From positions 1 through 13,380 of the forward strand of contig JASHQY010000084.1 in NCBI GenBank assembly GCA_030038885.1: a stretch of DNA of 13,380 nt, written 5' to 3'. Below, piece after piece: positions 1-5,804 of this stretch. Position 1 is the stretch's first letter; every line of letters starts with the position of its first letter. The stretch comes from Thermoplasmata archaeon (GTDB lineage: Archaea > Thermoplasmatota > Thermoplasmata > Lutacidiplasmatales > UBA184). The position numbers were made by a program, and so were the translations under genes. The notes under the pieces are model-generated. The model saw only the letters and a list, made by a program, of their open reading frames with translations. It did not search any database and had not been told where the DNA came from.

Positions 1-1200
1 CTCCGAGCTCACCGAGCGGTCGAGGAGGTTGTGGGCCGCCACCGAAGCGCTCGCCGTTGGTCGGGGGGGGCATCGGCGCCGTGGCGCGAGCTACGGGGAT
101 CTCGCGCGCCACAATCTCTCGCGGTCTACGGGACGTACGCCTCGGTGAGCGCCTCGAGCCCGGGCGCGTCCGTCGTCCCGGTGGGGGTCGCACGCCCACG
201 GCCCGGAAAGACCCGACGCTGGCCCGTGACCTCGAAGCCTTGGTCGAGCCCACCGCCGCCGGGAGGCCCCACTCCCCGGTCCGCTGGACCTCGCGCAGCA
301 CCCGATGGCTGGCGCGCGAATCACGAGAGATGGCTCATCCGGTCGGTCCCCATCTCGTGAGGAACTTGCTCCACGACTTGGGCTACAGCCTCCAGTTGAA
401 CCATAAGTCGCGCGAAGGTTCGTCCCACCCGGACCGCGATGCCCAGTTCCGGTACCTCCACGACCTAGTCGTCCGCCACCAGCGACGGCACCAGCCGGTC
501 ATCTCGGTGGACACCAAGAAGAAGGAGCTCGTCGGCGAGTTCAAGAACGGCGGTCGAGAGTGGCCACCCCGAGGGCATCCCGCGCCGGTCCGAGTCCACG
601 ACTTTCTCCCCCCGGACCTCGGAAAGGCGATCCCGTACGGGGTCTACGACTTGCAGCGGAATGAGGGGTGGGTCAGTGTTGGGATCGACCACGACACGGC
701 CACCTTCGCGGCTCGGACGGTCCGCCGATGGTGGGAGGTCATGGGACGGTCGGCCTACCCGCGAGCGACCTCCCTCTTGGTTACCGCCGACTGTGGAGGC
801 AGCAACGGGGCTCGTGTGCGGCTCTGGATGTGGGAGCTCCAACAGCTCGCCGACCGTACCGGGCTCACGCTCACCGTCTGCCACTTCCCTCCGGGGACGA
901 GCAAGTGGAATAAGATCGAGCACCGACTATTCTCGCACATCGCGATGAACTGGCGGTGGAAGCCCCTGGTGAGCCTGGCGGTGATCGTGAGCCTGATCGG
1001 GTCGACCACGTTGAAGGCGGGTCTGTGGGTCCGGGCGGAGATCGACAAAGGGCGACATCCGGACGGGGTCAAGGTGACCGACGAACGGATGGCTCAGATC
1101 CGACTCGAGCCCCACGAGTTCCACGGCGACTGGAACTACACCATCCGACCGCACCGCAAGCAGCCGAATTGAATCAGTTATTCAGGCGCGACTTCTTAGC
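1..1200 (+). mobile_element. ISAzo13-family insertion sequence, left end outside window
   Basis: The element is recognised by its transposase. Its left end lies before base 1. The right end must fall between the transposase stop at 1172 and the tRNA 3' end at 1265. I could not fix the terminal inverted repeat or target duplication because the left end is not visible, so 1200 is only a placeholder. The stretch from about 1173 to 1260 is much richer in A and T than the rest of the window, consistent with IS end sequence or its target. The element lies beside the 3' end of a tRNA-Thr gene, without entering it. Confidence 0.7.
2..1172 (+). CDS. ISAzo13-family transposase, 5'-truncated and frameshifted
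   Basis: This is a DDE transposase that cuts and rejoins the ISAzo13-type element. After the frameshift the main frame gives about 371 residues from base 57. It has a helix-turn-helix-like N-terminal part (GISRATISRGLR), then PGGGR, the first catalytic Asp in VISVDTKKKE (about residue 152), the second in TADCGGSNG (about 245) and the Glu in KWNKIEHR (about 288). It ends in the family tail HGDWNYTI. The TTG at 57 is not a true start. Bases 2-70 in another frame encode the expected upstream peptide (LTERSRRLW...EALAVGRGG), which joins the main frame only if one G is dropped from the G8 run at 63-70. The gene therefore continues left of the window and carries a one-base frameshift. The rest looks intact, suggesting a recent lesion, a sequencing error, or expression by slippage. 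Confidence 0.88.
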   Translation, partial: PSSPSGRGGCGPPPKRSPLVGGGIGAVARATGISRATISRGLRDVRLGERLEPGRVRRPGGGRTPTARKDPTLARDLEALVEPTAAGRPHSPVRWTSRSTRWLARESREMAHPVGPHLVRNLLHDLGYSLQLNHKSREGSSHPDRDAQFRYLHDLVVRHQRRHQPVISVDTKKKELVGEFKNGGREWPPRGHPAPVRVHDFLPPDLGKAIPYGVYDLQRNEGWVSVGIDHDTATFAARTVRRWWEVMGRSAYPRATSLLVTADCGGSNGARVRLWMWELQQLADRTGLTLTVCHFPPGTSKWNKIEHRLFSHIAMNWRWKPLVSLAVIVSLIGSTTLKAGLWVRAEIDKGRHPDGVKVTDERMAQIRLEPHEFHGDWNYTIRPHRKQPN

Positions 1201-1264
1201 TTCCTCGAGAAAACGTAGGCAACTGAGGATGCATAAACACATTGGGACTCGCACTTTCAGGGAA

Positions 1265-1337
1265 AGCCACTGGAGGGACTTGAACCCCCGACCTGCTGAT
1301 TACGAATCAGCTGCTCTGCCTGCTGAGCTACAGTGGC
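1265..1337 (-). tRNA. tRNA-Thr (anticodon CGT)
   Basis: On the minus strand the sequence folds into a complete cloverleaf. It has a perfect 7-bp acceptor stem (GCCACTG with CAGTGGC) and a D stem GCTC/GAGC with an 8-base loop containing GG. The anticodon stem GCTGA/TCAGC closes the 7-base loop TTCGTAA, giving anticodon CGT, which reads ACG codons. The variable loop has five bases, and the T arm carries the canonical loop TTCAAGT with one G:T pair. The discriminator base is T at 1265 and no CCA is encoded. There is no intron. Just past the 3' end, CTTTC and GAAAG flank a CCT triplet and could form a small hairpin. The gene is separated from nadM by a decayed gene, so it is probably transcribed alone. 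Confidence 0.96.
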
Positions 1338-1363
1338 GCAGATCGCGGTACGACCGAGGGCGG

Positions 1364-1373
1364 CCTATAATGG
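1364..1373 (-). promoter_or_regulatory. TATA box for tRNA-Thr
   Basis: The minus strand reads CCATTATAGG, an AT-rich island in a GC-rich background. Its centre is about 31 bases upstream of the mature tRNA 5' end. Archaeal TATA boxes sit about 26-27 bases before the transcription start, so a short leader of roughly 5 bases fits. No clear BRE is visible. The TAG inside it is also the final in-frame stop of the neighbouring gene remnant. Confidence 0.6.
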
Positions 1374-1493
1374 TGCCGCCTTCTCGTCCGTACGGACGTC
1401 GTCGAGCGCGTCCGGGAGGCCGCGGACGAGGCCCGCGGTATCCTAGATCCCCAGCGCGATCCGCACGAGCCCGTCGTCGATCCCGGTGGCCTC
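1365..1493 (-). pseudogene. C-terminal remnant of a Cys/Met-metabolism PLP enzyme
   Basis: Read on the minus strand from 1493, the sequence encodes EATGIDDGLVRIALGI, then an amber codon at 1443-1445, then DTAGLVRGLPDALDDV and a short tail ending in TAG at 1365-1367. This matches the C-terminal end typical of cystathionine gamma-synthase and gamma-lyase family proteins (a GIxDGLVRLSVGIED-like stretch followed by a final helix). The amber codon sits where the family has Glu, so a single GAG-to-TAG change would explain it. Upstream of 1493 the similarity fades before the nadM stop at 1546, so the bulk of the enzyme, including the PLP lysine region, is gone. Which member of the family it was cannot be told. 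Reading the TAG as pyrrolysine is possible in principle, but the missing body makes decay far more likely. Confidence 0.6.
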
Positions 1494-1545
1494 GGATCGA
1501 ACTCGGCTCCCTTGGGGCCCCGCTCTATCGGACCGGGGCCCGAGC

Positions 1546-2085
1546 TCATCCGCGGCTTCCGCCCGCGGGCGCGGTCGCGCCGGCCCTTAAGACCGCGAGG
1601 CGCGCCGGCGCGCGGATCTCGTCGAGGTAGCGGGCGACCGCGGGCGGCACGAGCGCGGTCCACTCCCGGTCCTCCGCGAGCCGCGCGCGCACGGTCGCGC
1701 CCTCGAACCGGGCGCGGTCGACGAGCGTCGGTCCCTCGACCGAGTACCCGCCCTCCTCGAACAGGAGCCGCGTCAACGGGTTGTTCGTGTAGACGCGCCC
1801 GAACGGGGGCACGAGCGACTCGACGTACCGGACCCAGAGCGCGTGGCGCTGGATGTCGGGGATCGGGATCGCGAGCACGCGGTCGACCCGGGCCTCCCCG
1901 AGCGCGCGGGAGATCATCTCGAGCCGCTCCCGGCTCGAGAACGGGTTCGTCCAGGTGTACGACTCCTGGGCGCTCCCGACGCCCAGGATCAGCTCGTCGT
2001 CCGGCCGCGCGGCCCGCAGCTCGCGCACGACCGCGAGATGGCCCTCATGGAACGGCTGGAACCGGCCGACCAACAGCCCGCGCAC
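1546..2085 (-). CDS. nadM: archaeal nicotinamide-nucleotide adenylyltransferase
   Basis: The enzyme joins NMN and ATP to give NAD and pyrophosphate, the last step of cytoplasmic NAD synthesis. The 179-residue protein is close to the family's usual ~170. The nucleotidyltransferase motif GRFQPFHEGH covers residues 8-16, with the two His at 13 and 16. GVGSAQESYTWTNPF follows at 35-49, then IPDIQRHALWVRYVESLVPPF and TNNPL (100-104). The second nucleotide-binding motif, usually SGTxIR, reads EGATVR at 128-133, which is a divergence. The start is GTG at 2085. The preceding cistron's last codons contain GGAGTGA, a possible but rather distant ribosome-binding site. The gene is the third in a minus-strand operon, 13 bases after the small cysteine-rich gene. 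The last ~13 residues are a low-complexity tail not expected in the family. Confidence 0.93.
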   Translation of the reverse strand: MRGLLVGRFQPFHEGHLAVVRELRAARPDDELILGVGSAQESYTWTNPFSSRERLEMISRALGEARVDRVLAIPIPDIQRHALWVRYVESLVPPFGRVYTNNPLTRLLFEEGGYSVEGPTLVDRARFEGATVRARLAEDREWTALVPPAVARYLDEIRAPARLAVLRAGATAPAGGSRG

Positions 2086-2098
2086 GGGGCGGCCGATA

Positions 2099-2341
2099 TC
2101 ACTCCGGGGTCAAATCTTCCACGTCGTCCAGGAACTCGTCGATGTGCGGACAGCGCGCCGTGAGGTAGTGCCGGCAGTGGGAGCAGTGCTTGTCGTCCCA
2201 CGCCGGCAGGAGCTGGTGGTTGAACTGGTAGCACGGCCGGTTCGTGAAGCGGTCCTCGTCCGACTCGTCGTCGAGCTCGGCGGGTACCGGACGCGTCGGC
2301 GTGAGCGGCGCGTGCACCGGGGAACGGACGGGGCTCCTCAC
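2099..2341 (-). CDS. small four-cysteine protein coupled to lonB
   Basis: I do not recognise this 80-residue protein. The first ~20 residues are Pro-rich, followed by an acidic stretch (ELDDESDED, 22-30) and a compact Cys/His block. That block has Cys37, then HCSHC (Cys53 and Cys56), then RCPH (Cys64, His66), ending in a very acidic tail. The spacing suggests one zinc site or a small Fe-S site, which is inference. The GTG start at 2339-2341 overlaps the lonB stop in the tetranucleotide GTGA, so translation is probably coupled to LonB. The frame stays open upstream inside lonB, but those residues are a shadow. nadM follows after 13 bases. The protein could be a regulator or adaptor, but nothing in the sequence proves it. 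Confidence 0.72.
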   Translation of the reverse strand: MRSPVRSPVHAPLTPTRPVPAELDDESDEDRFTNRPCYQFNHQLLPAWDDKHCSHCRHYLTARCPHIDEFLDDVEDLTPE

Positions 2342-4365
2342 GACCCCGCCGGCCGTCCCGGAGGTGCGGGCGCCTTGGCGGCCGGCGGCGGAGGGGTCTC
2401 CTCCGGGTACCGGCTCGTCGCGTGGACCATCGCCGCGAGGCGCTCGAGCAGTGACTCCTTCTTCGACCCCTGGCCGACGAGCGCGTACTTGAGGACGTCC
2501 CGGAGCGTGGTGACCGGGATGACCTCGATCGCCCCGCGGTAGCGCGCCTCGAGCACGAGGTCGTCCATGTTGTCCTGGGGGATCAGCACCCGCTTGAGTC
2601 CGGAGTCCGCGGCGGCCTCGACCTTCGCGGTCACGCCGCCCACCGGGAGGACCTGCCCGCGCACGGAGAGCGAGCCGGTCATCGCGACCGTCTGGTCGAC
2701 CGGCACGCCCTCGAGCGCGCTGATCACCGCGGTCGCGATCGAGACCGACGCGCTGTCGCCCTCGACCCCGTCGGACGTCCCGACGAACTGGATGTGGATG
2801 TCGAAGCGGGAGATGTCCTCGCCGGTGTACTTCTTGATCAGCGCGCTCACGTTCTGGACCGCCTCGCGCGCGATCTCCCCGAGCTTGCCGGTCGCGACCA
2901 CGACGCCCCCGTCGCGCGTCTGCGCCGGGGTCACCTCCGCGACGATCGGGAGCACGATGCCGGAGAACTCGGCCATGCCGGTCTGGGCGTTGATCGCCGC
3001 GAGGCCGTTCACGATGCCGACCGCCGCCCCGTCGGTCGCGAACATCCGGTATTCCTTGCGCCGCTCGATGTAGCGGTCCGCGATCTGCTGCTCCAGCGAG
3101 CGGCTCGCCCGCTTCGCGCGGACGACCTGCTCGGCGTGGACCACCGGCAGCCCGTCCGAGAGCGCGATGTCGCCCGCGACCCGCACGAGCCCGCCGAGCT
3201 CGCGCAGCCGGAGCGTCAGCTGGCCGGAACGGCCCGAGCGCCGCTGCGCCTCCCGCACGACCTCGAGGACCGCGGCCGTGTCGAAGTGCGGGATCTTCTT
3301 GTCCTTCTGGATCTCCTGCGCGACGAACCGGACGAGCTTCATCCGGTTCTCGACGGTGTCGGGCATCGTCGTCTTGACGTAGAGCTCGTAGCCGTAGCCG
3401 CGGATCCGCGAGCGGAGCGCGGGGTGCATCGTCTGGACGCTGTCGATGTTCCCGGCCGCGACCAGCACGAAGTCGGACGGCACCGGCTCGGTCTTCACCA
3501 TCGCGCCGGCGGAGCGCTCCGACTGGCCGACGATCGGGAACTTGCGCTCCTGGAGCGCGGTCAGGAGCGAGTGCTGGCTCTCGATCTTCAACAGGTTGAT
3601 CTCGTCGATGAACAGGACCCCGCCGTTCGCCCGGTGGATCGCCCCGACCTCGACCCGGTCGTGCGGCGGGGTCTCGAGGCCCCCCGACTGGAACGGGTCG
3701 TGCTTCACGTCCCCGAGGAGCGCTCCCGCGTGCGCGCCGGTCGCGTCCACGAACGGCGGCCGGTCGTCCGGGGAATGGGAGACCAGGAGCTTCGCGACCC
3801 CGACCCCGGATTCGTTCCGTCCGCCGGAGAAGCGCACGACGGCGTAGATGATGAACACGATCAGGATGCCGAGCAGGAGCGCGGTCAGGTCCTTCGTCTC
3901 GACCACGATGTAGAGCGTGACCGCGAAGATCACGAGCGCGAGGACGATGAACAGGATCGTCCGCTGCTCCTTCTTCTGCGCCGCCTCGAGCTTCTGGGCC
4001 GCGACGATCTCCTTGCCCTTCCCCGCGGGGACGACCCGGATCTTCGGCTCGTTCGAGTCCTCGTTGTTCGGGTAGGCGAGGATGTCCTGGAGCTGCTCCT
4101 TCGGCAGGAAGTCGACCATCGCCCGGGCGAGCATGCTCTTGCCGGTCCCGGGCTCGCCGATCAGCATCATGTGCCGCTTCTGGGTCGCGGCCTTGCGCGC
4201 GACCTCGACGGCCTCGTCCTGGCCGATCACCTGGTCGAGCAGCCGCGGGGGCACCTCGATCTGGGCCGTGGACGCGAACGGTAGGGACTGGCCCCACACG
4301 TCGAGATCGGGCACCGGAGCCGGTTCGGAGGGGGTATTCGACGGTTTCTCCGCGCCTTCGGCCAT
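2338..4365 (-). CDS. lonB: archaeal membrane-anchored Lon protease (LonB)
   Basis: LonB is an ATP-dependent protease tethered to the inner face of the membrane that degrades unfolded and regulatory proteins. In the 675-residue product, Walker A GEPGTGKS lies at 70-77. Two hydrophobic segments (about 136-155 and 160-177) sit between Walker A and Walker B, as is typical of LonB. Walker B LFIDEIN is at 251-257. The C-terminal protease domain holds the catalytic Ser in GDSAS (Ser538) and Lys in VTAKVEAA (Lys581). The last ~25 residues are a Pro/Ala-rich tail. I chose the ATG at 4365 over the TTG at 4410 because the TATA box centred near 4430 predicts transcription starting near 4404, after the TTG. 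The gene leads an operon with the small cysteine-rich protein and nadM. Confidence 0.95.
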   Translation of the reverse strand: MAEGAEKPSNTPSEPAPVPDLDVWGQSLPFASTAQIEVPPRLLDQVIGQDEAVEVARKAATQKRHMMLIGEPGTGKSMLARAMVDFLPKEQLQDILAYPNNEDSNEPKIRVVPAGKGKEIVAAQKLEAAQKKEQRTILFIVLALVIFAVTLYIVVETKDLTALLLGILIVFIIYAVVRFSGGRNESGVGVAKLLVSHSPDDRPPFVDATGAHAGALLGDVKHDPFQSGGLETPPHDRVEVGAIHRANGGVLFIDEINLLKIESQHSLLTALQERKFPIVGQSERSAGAMVKTEPVPSDFVLVAAGNIDSVQTMHPALRSRIRGYGYELYVKTTMPDTVENRMKLVRFVAQEIQKDKKIPHFDTAAVLEVVREAQRRSGRSGQLTLRLRELGGLVRVAGDIALSDGLPVVHAEQVVRAKRASRSLEQQIADRYIERRKEYRMFATDGAAVGIVNGLAAINAQTGMAEFSGIVLPIVAEVTPAQTRDGGVVVATGKLGEIAREAVQNVSALIKKYTGEDISRFDIHIQFVGTSDGVEGDSASVSIATAVISALEGVPVDQTVAMTGSLSVRGQVLPVGGVTAKVEAAADSGLKRVLIPQDNMDDLVLEARYRGAIEVIPVTTLRDVLKYALVGQGSKKESLLERLAAMVHATSRYPEETPPPPAAKAPAPPGRPAGS

Positions 4366-4425
4366 GATGGCGCCCGGACCCGGTGCGTTCCGGGCCCCTC
4401 GCCGGGCCAACTATGCGGGGGTCTC

Positions 4426-4434
4426 TATAAATCG
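4426..4434 (-). promoter_or_regulatory. TATA box for the lonB operon
   Basis: The minus strand reads GATTTATAGA in an otherwise GC-rich spacer. With the usual spacing, transcription would start around 4404, leaving a leader of about 40 bases before the LonB ATG. The same AT-rich patch reads TCTATAAATC on the plus strand, so it could also act weakly toward folD. Confidence 0.6.
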
Positions 4435-4513
4435 CTTAGGGGACGGGCGCGTAACCGGGCGCGTCCCGGGTCCCCTCCTCCCGCCGACCGACCGCGATTT
4501 CGGGAGCCCCCTG

Positions 4514-4521
4514 TTATCTAT
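4514..4521 (+). promoter_or_regulatory. TATA-like box for folD
   Basis: TTATCTAT on the plus strand is centred about 34 bases before the GTG at 4552. A start near 4543 would give a leader of under 10 bases, in keeping with the short leaders elsewhere in this window. The match to a consensus box is only moderate. The stronger TATAAA patch near 4428 is the alternative and would give a leader of about 95 bases. Confidence 0.42.
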
Positions 4522-4551
4522 CGACCCGGGCTCCGGGGCCGGGATGCGTCC

Positions 4552-5442
4552 GTGACCGAGCGGCTCGACGGGCGACCGGTCGCCGAGTCGATCGACTCCG
4601 AGAGCCGGGCCGCGATCCGTGCCGGGGGCTCCGGAGGTCCCCCGGTCCTCGTGAGCGTGCACCGGGGGATCGACAGCCCGTTCCGCTTCTACCTGCGGCG
4701 GCAGGCCCGCGCGGCGGCCGCGGTCGGGGTGACGTTCCGGGACGAGGCGCTCGCGCCGACCGACGGACCCGCCCAGCTCGTCGAGCGGCTGCGCCGGCTC
4801 GACGACGATCCGTCGGTGCACGCGGTCCTGCTCGAGCATCCGCTGCCGTCCCCGTTCGACTTCGCGGACGCGATCGATCGGCTGCGGCCGGAGAAGGACG
4901 TCGACGGGGTCGGCGCGGTGAACCTGGGACGGCTGGTGGCCGAGCGGCCGACCCACGTCCCGGCCGTCGCCCGGGCGGCGATCGCGATCGCGCAGCACTA
5001 CCGGGTCCCGCTCGACGGGGAGCGGGTCGCGGTGCTGGGCCGCTCGGCGACGGTCGGACGGCCGCTCGCGCTCTGCCTCGCGAGCCGGGCCCCGGGTCTG
5101 AACGCCACCGTCACGGTCGTCCACTCCCGCACCCGCGACCTCGCCCGGGCGATCGCCGGCAGCCGCACGATCTTCTCGTGCATGGGCCAGCCGGGGCGGC
5201 TCGACCGGTCGATCGTTCCCGAAGGGGCCTACGTCATCGACGTCGGACTCTCGAGCGTCCCCGATCCGCGCGCGCCCGGCGGTGCCCGAGCGGTCGGCGA
5301 TGCCGATCCGGCCGCGCTCGACGGCTGGGCCGCCGGGCTCACGCCGGTCCCCGGGGGCGTGGGACCGGTGACGGTCGCCGAACTGATGGCCGGCGCGGTC
5401 CGGGCGCGCGACCTCCTGCGCGACGCGGGGGCGGCGCGGTGA
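4552..5442 (+). CDS. folD: FolD-family methylene-THF dehydrogenase / cyclohydrolase with altered active site
   Basis: FolD normally oxidises methylene-tetrahydrofolate with NAD(P) and hydrolyses methenyl- to formyl-tetrahydrofolate in the cytosol. The 296-residue length is normal. The Rossmann signature GRSATVGRP is at 163-171, RPEKDVDG at 112-119, and PGGVGPVT at 267-274. The substrate Tyr is Tyr47 (FYLRRQARA), but the catalytic Lys expected four residues later is Gln51. The position of the conserved Gln in the QLPLP motif is Glu95 (LLEHPLP). The PCTP motif reads PAVA (137-140). The Asp in DVDG is kept. By family knowledge the missing Lys should impair cyclohydrolase activity, so the enzyme may be dehydrogenase-only or use another pterin. 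The GTG start sits just after a TATA-like box, and the stop overlaps the next gene by GTGA. Confidence 0.9.
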   Translation: MTERLDGRPVAESIDSESRAAIRAGGSGGPPVLVSVHRGIDSPFRFYLRRQARAAAAVGVTFRDEALAPTDGPAQLVERLRRLDDDPSVHAVLLEHPLPSPFDFADAIDRLRPEKDVDGVGAVNLGRLVAERPTHVPAVARAAIAIAQHYRVPLDGERVAVLGRSATVGRPLALCLASRAPGLNATVTVVHSRTRDLARAIAGSRTIFSCMGQPGRLDRSIVPEGAYVIDVGLSSVPDPRAPGGARAVGDADPAALDGWAAGLTPVPGGVGPVTVAELMAGAVRARDLLRDAGAAR

Positions 5443-5804
5443 CCGAGCCCAAGGTCCGCACCGGCGCCCGAGCGTCCGACCGCCCGCCGCTCCACTGCAA
5501 GGACTGCCCGATGTGGTACGGCGCCGAGGACGACGGCTGGGGTCCGTGCTCGATCAAGCACCGCCGCGGGGACCGGCGCTACCTGACGTGGGGAGGGCAC
5601 GCGTGCGACGAGGGCTACGTCCCGCCGACCGCCGCGCCGGTCTTGACCCGCGCGGACGAGTTGAGCGGGTTGCGCTCGACCTCGAGGGCGTCCTCGGTCG
5701 GGTACTCCTCGACCTCGAACGCCGGCCAGGGCAGGCGGCGCGCGACCCGGCGCAGGATCGCGGGGTCGAGCTCCACGCGGCGGCGGGCCGGATCGGCGAG
5801 GTAG
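5439..5804 (+). CDS. small four-cysteine protein coupled to folD
   Basis: This is an uncharacterised 121-residue protein whose first ~65 residues look conserved in style. CKDCPMWYG (Cys20, Cys23) is followed by GPCSIKH (Cys37), a basic RRGDRRYLT stretch, and GGHACDEGY (Cys56). The four Cys suggest a small zinc or Fe-S site, which is inference. I recall similar short archaeal proteins of unknown function with CxxCP and a final HxCDxGY, but cannot name a family. The GTG start overlaps the folD stop as GTGA, implying coupled translation. The rest, from about residue 70, is Ser/Arg-rich. From base 5615 on it runs antisense to the 3' end of the radical SAM gene, so it may simply be read-through to the first stop. 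Confidence 0.68.
   Translation: MTEPKVRTGARASDRPPLHCKDCPMWYGAEDDGWGPCSIKHRRGDRRYLTWGGHACDEGYVPPTAAPVLTRADELSGLRSTSRASSVGYSSTSNAGQGRRRATRRRIAGSSSTRRRAGSAR

Noticed and set aside
1443..1445. Amber codon read as pyrrolysine
   Set aside because: The surrounding gene lacks its body, PLP enzymes of this family are not pyrrolysine proteins, and no pyl genes are visible.
2794..4284. 496-codon plus-strand frame opposite lonB
   Set aside because: Repetitive Arg/Asp/Val/Leu composition with no domain; antisense shadow.
2099..4297. 732-codon minus-strand frame covering lonB
   Set aside because: Only the last 80 codons look like protein; the rest is out-of-frame lonB.
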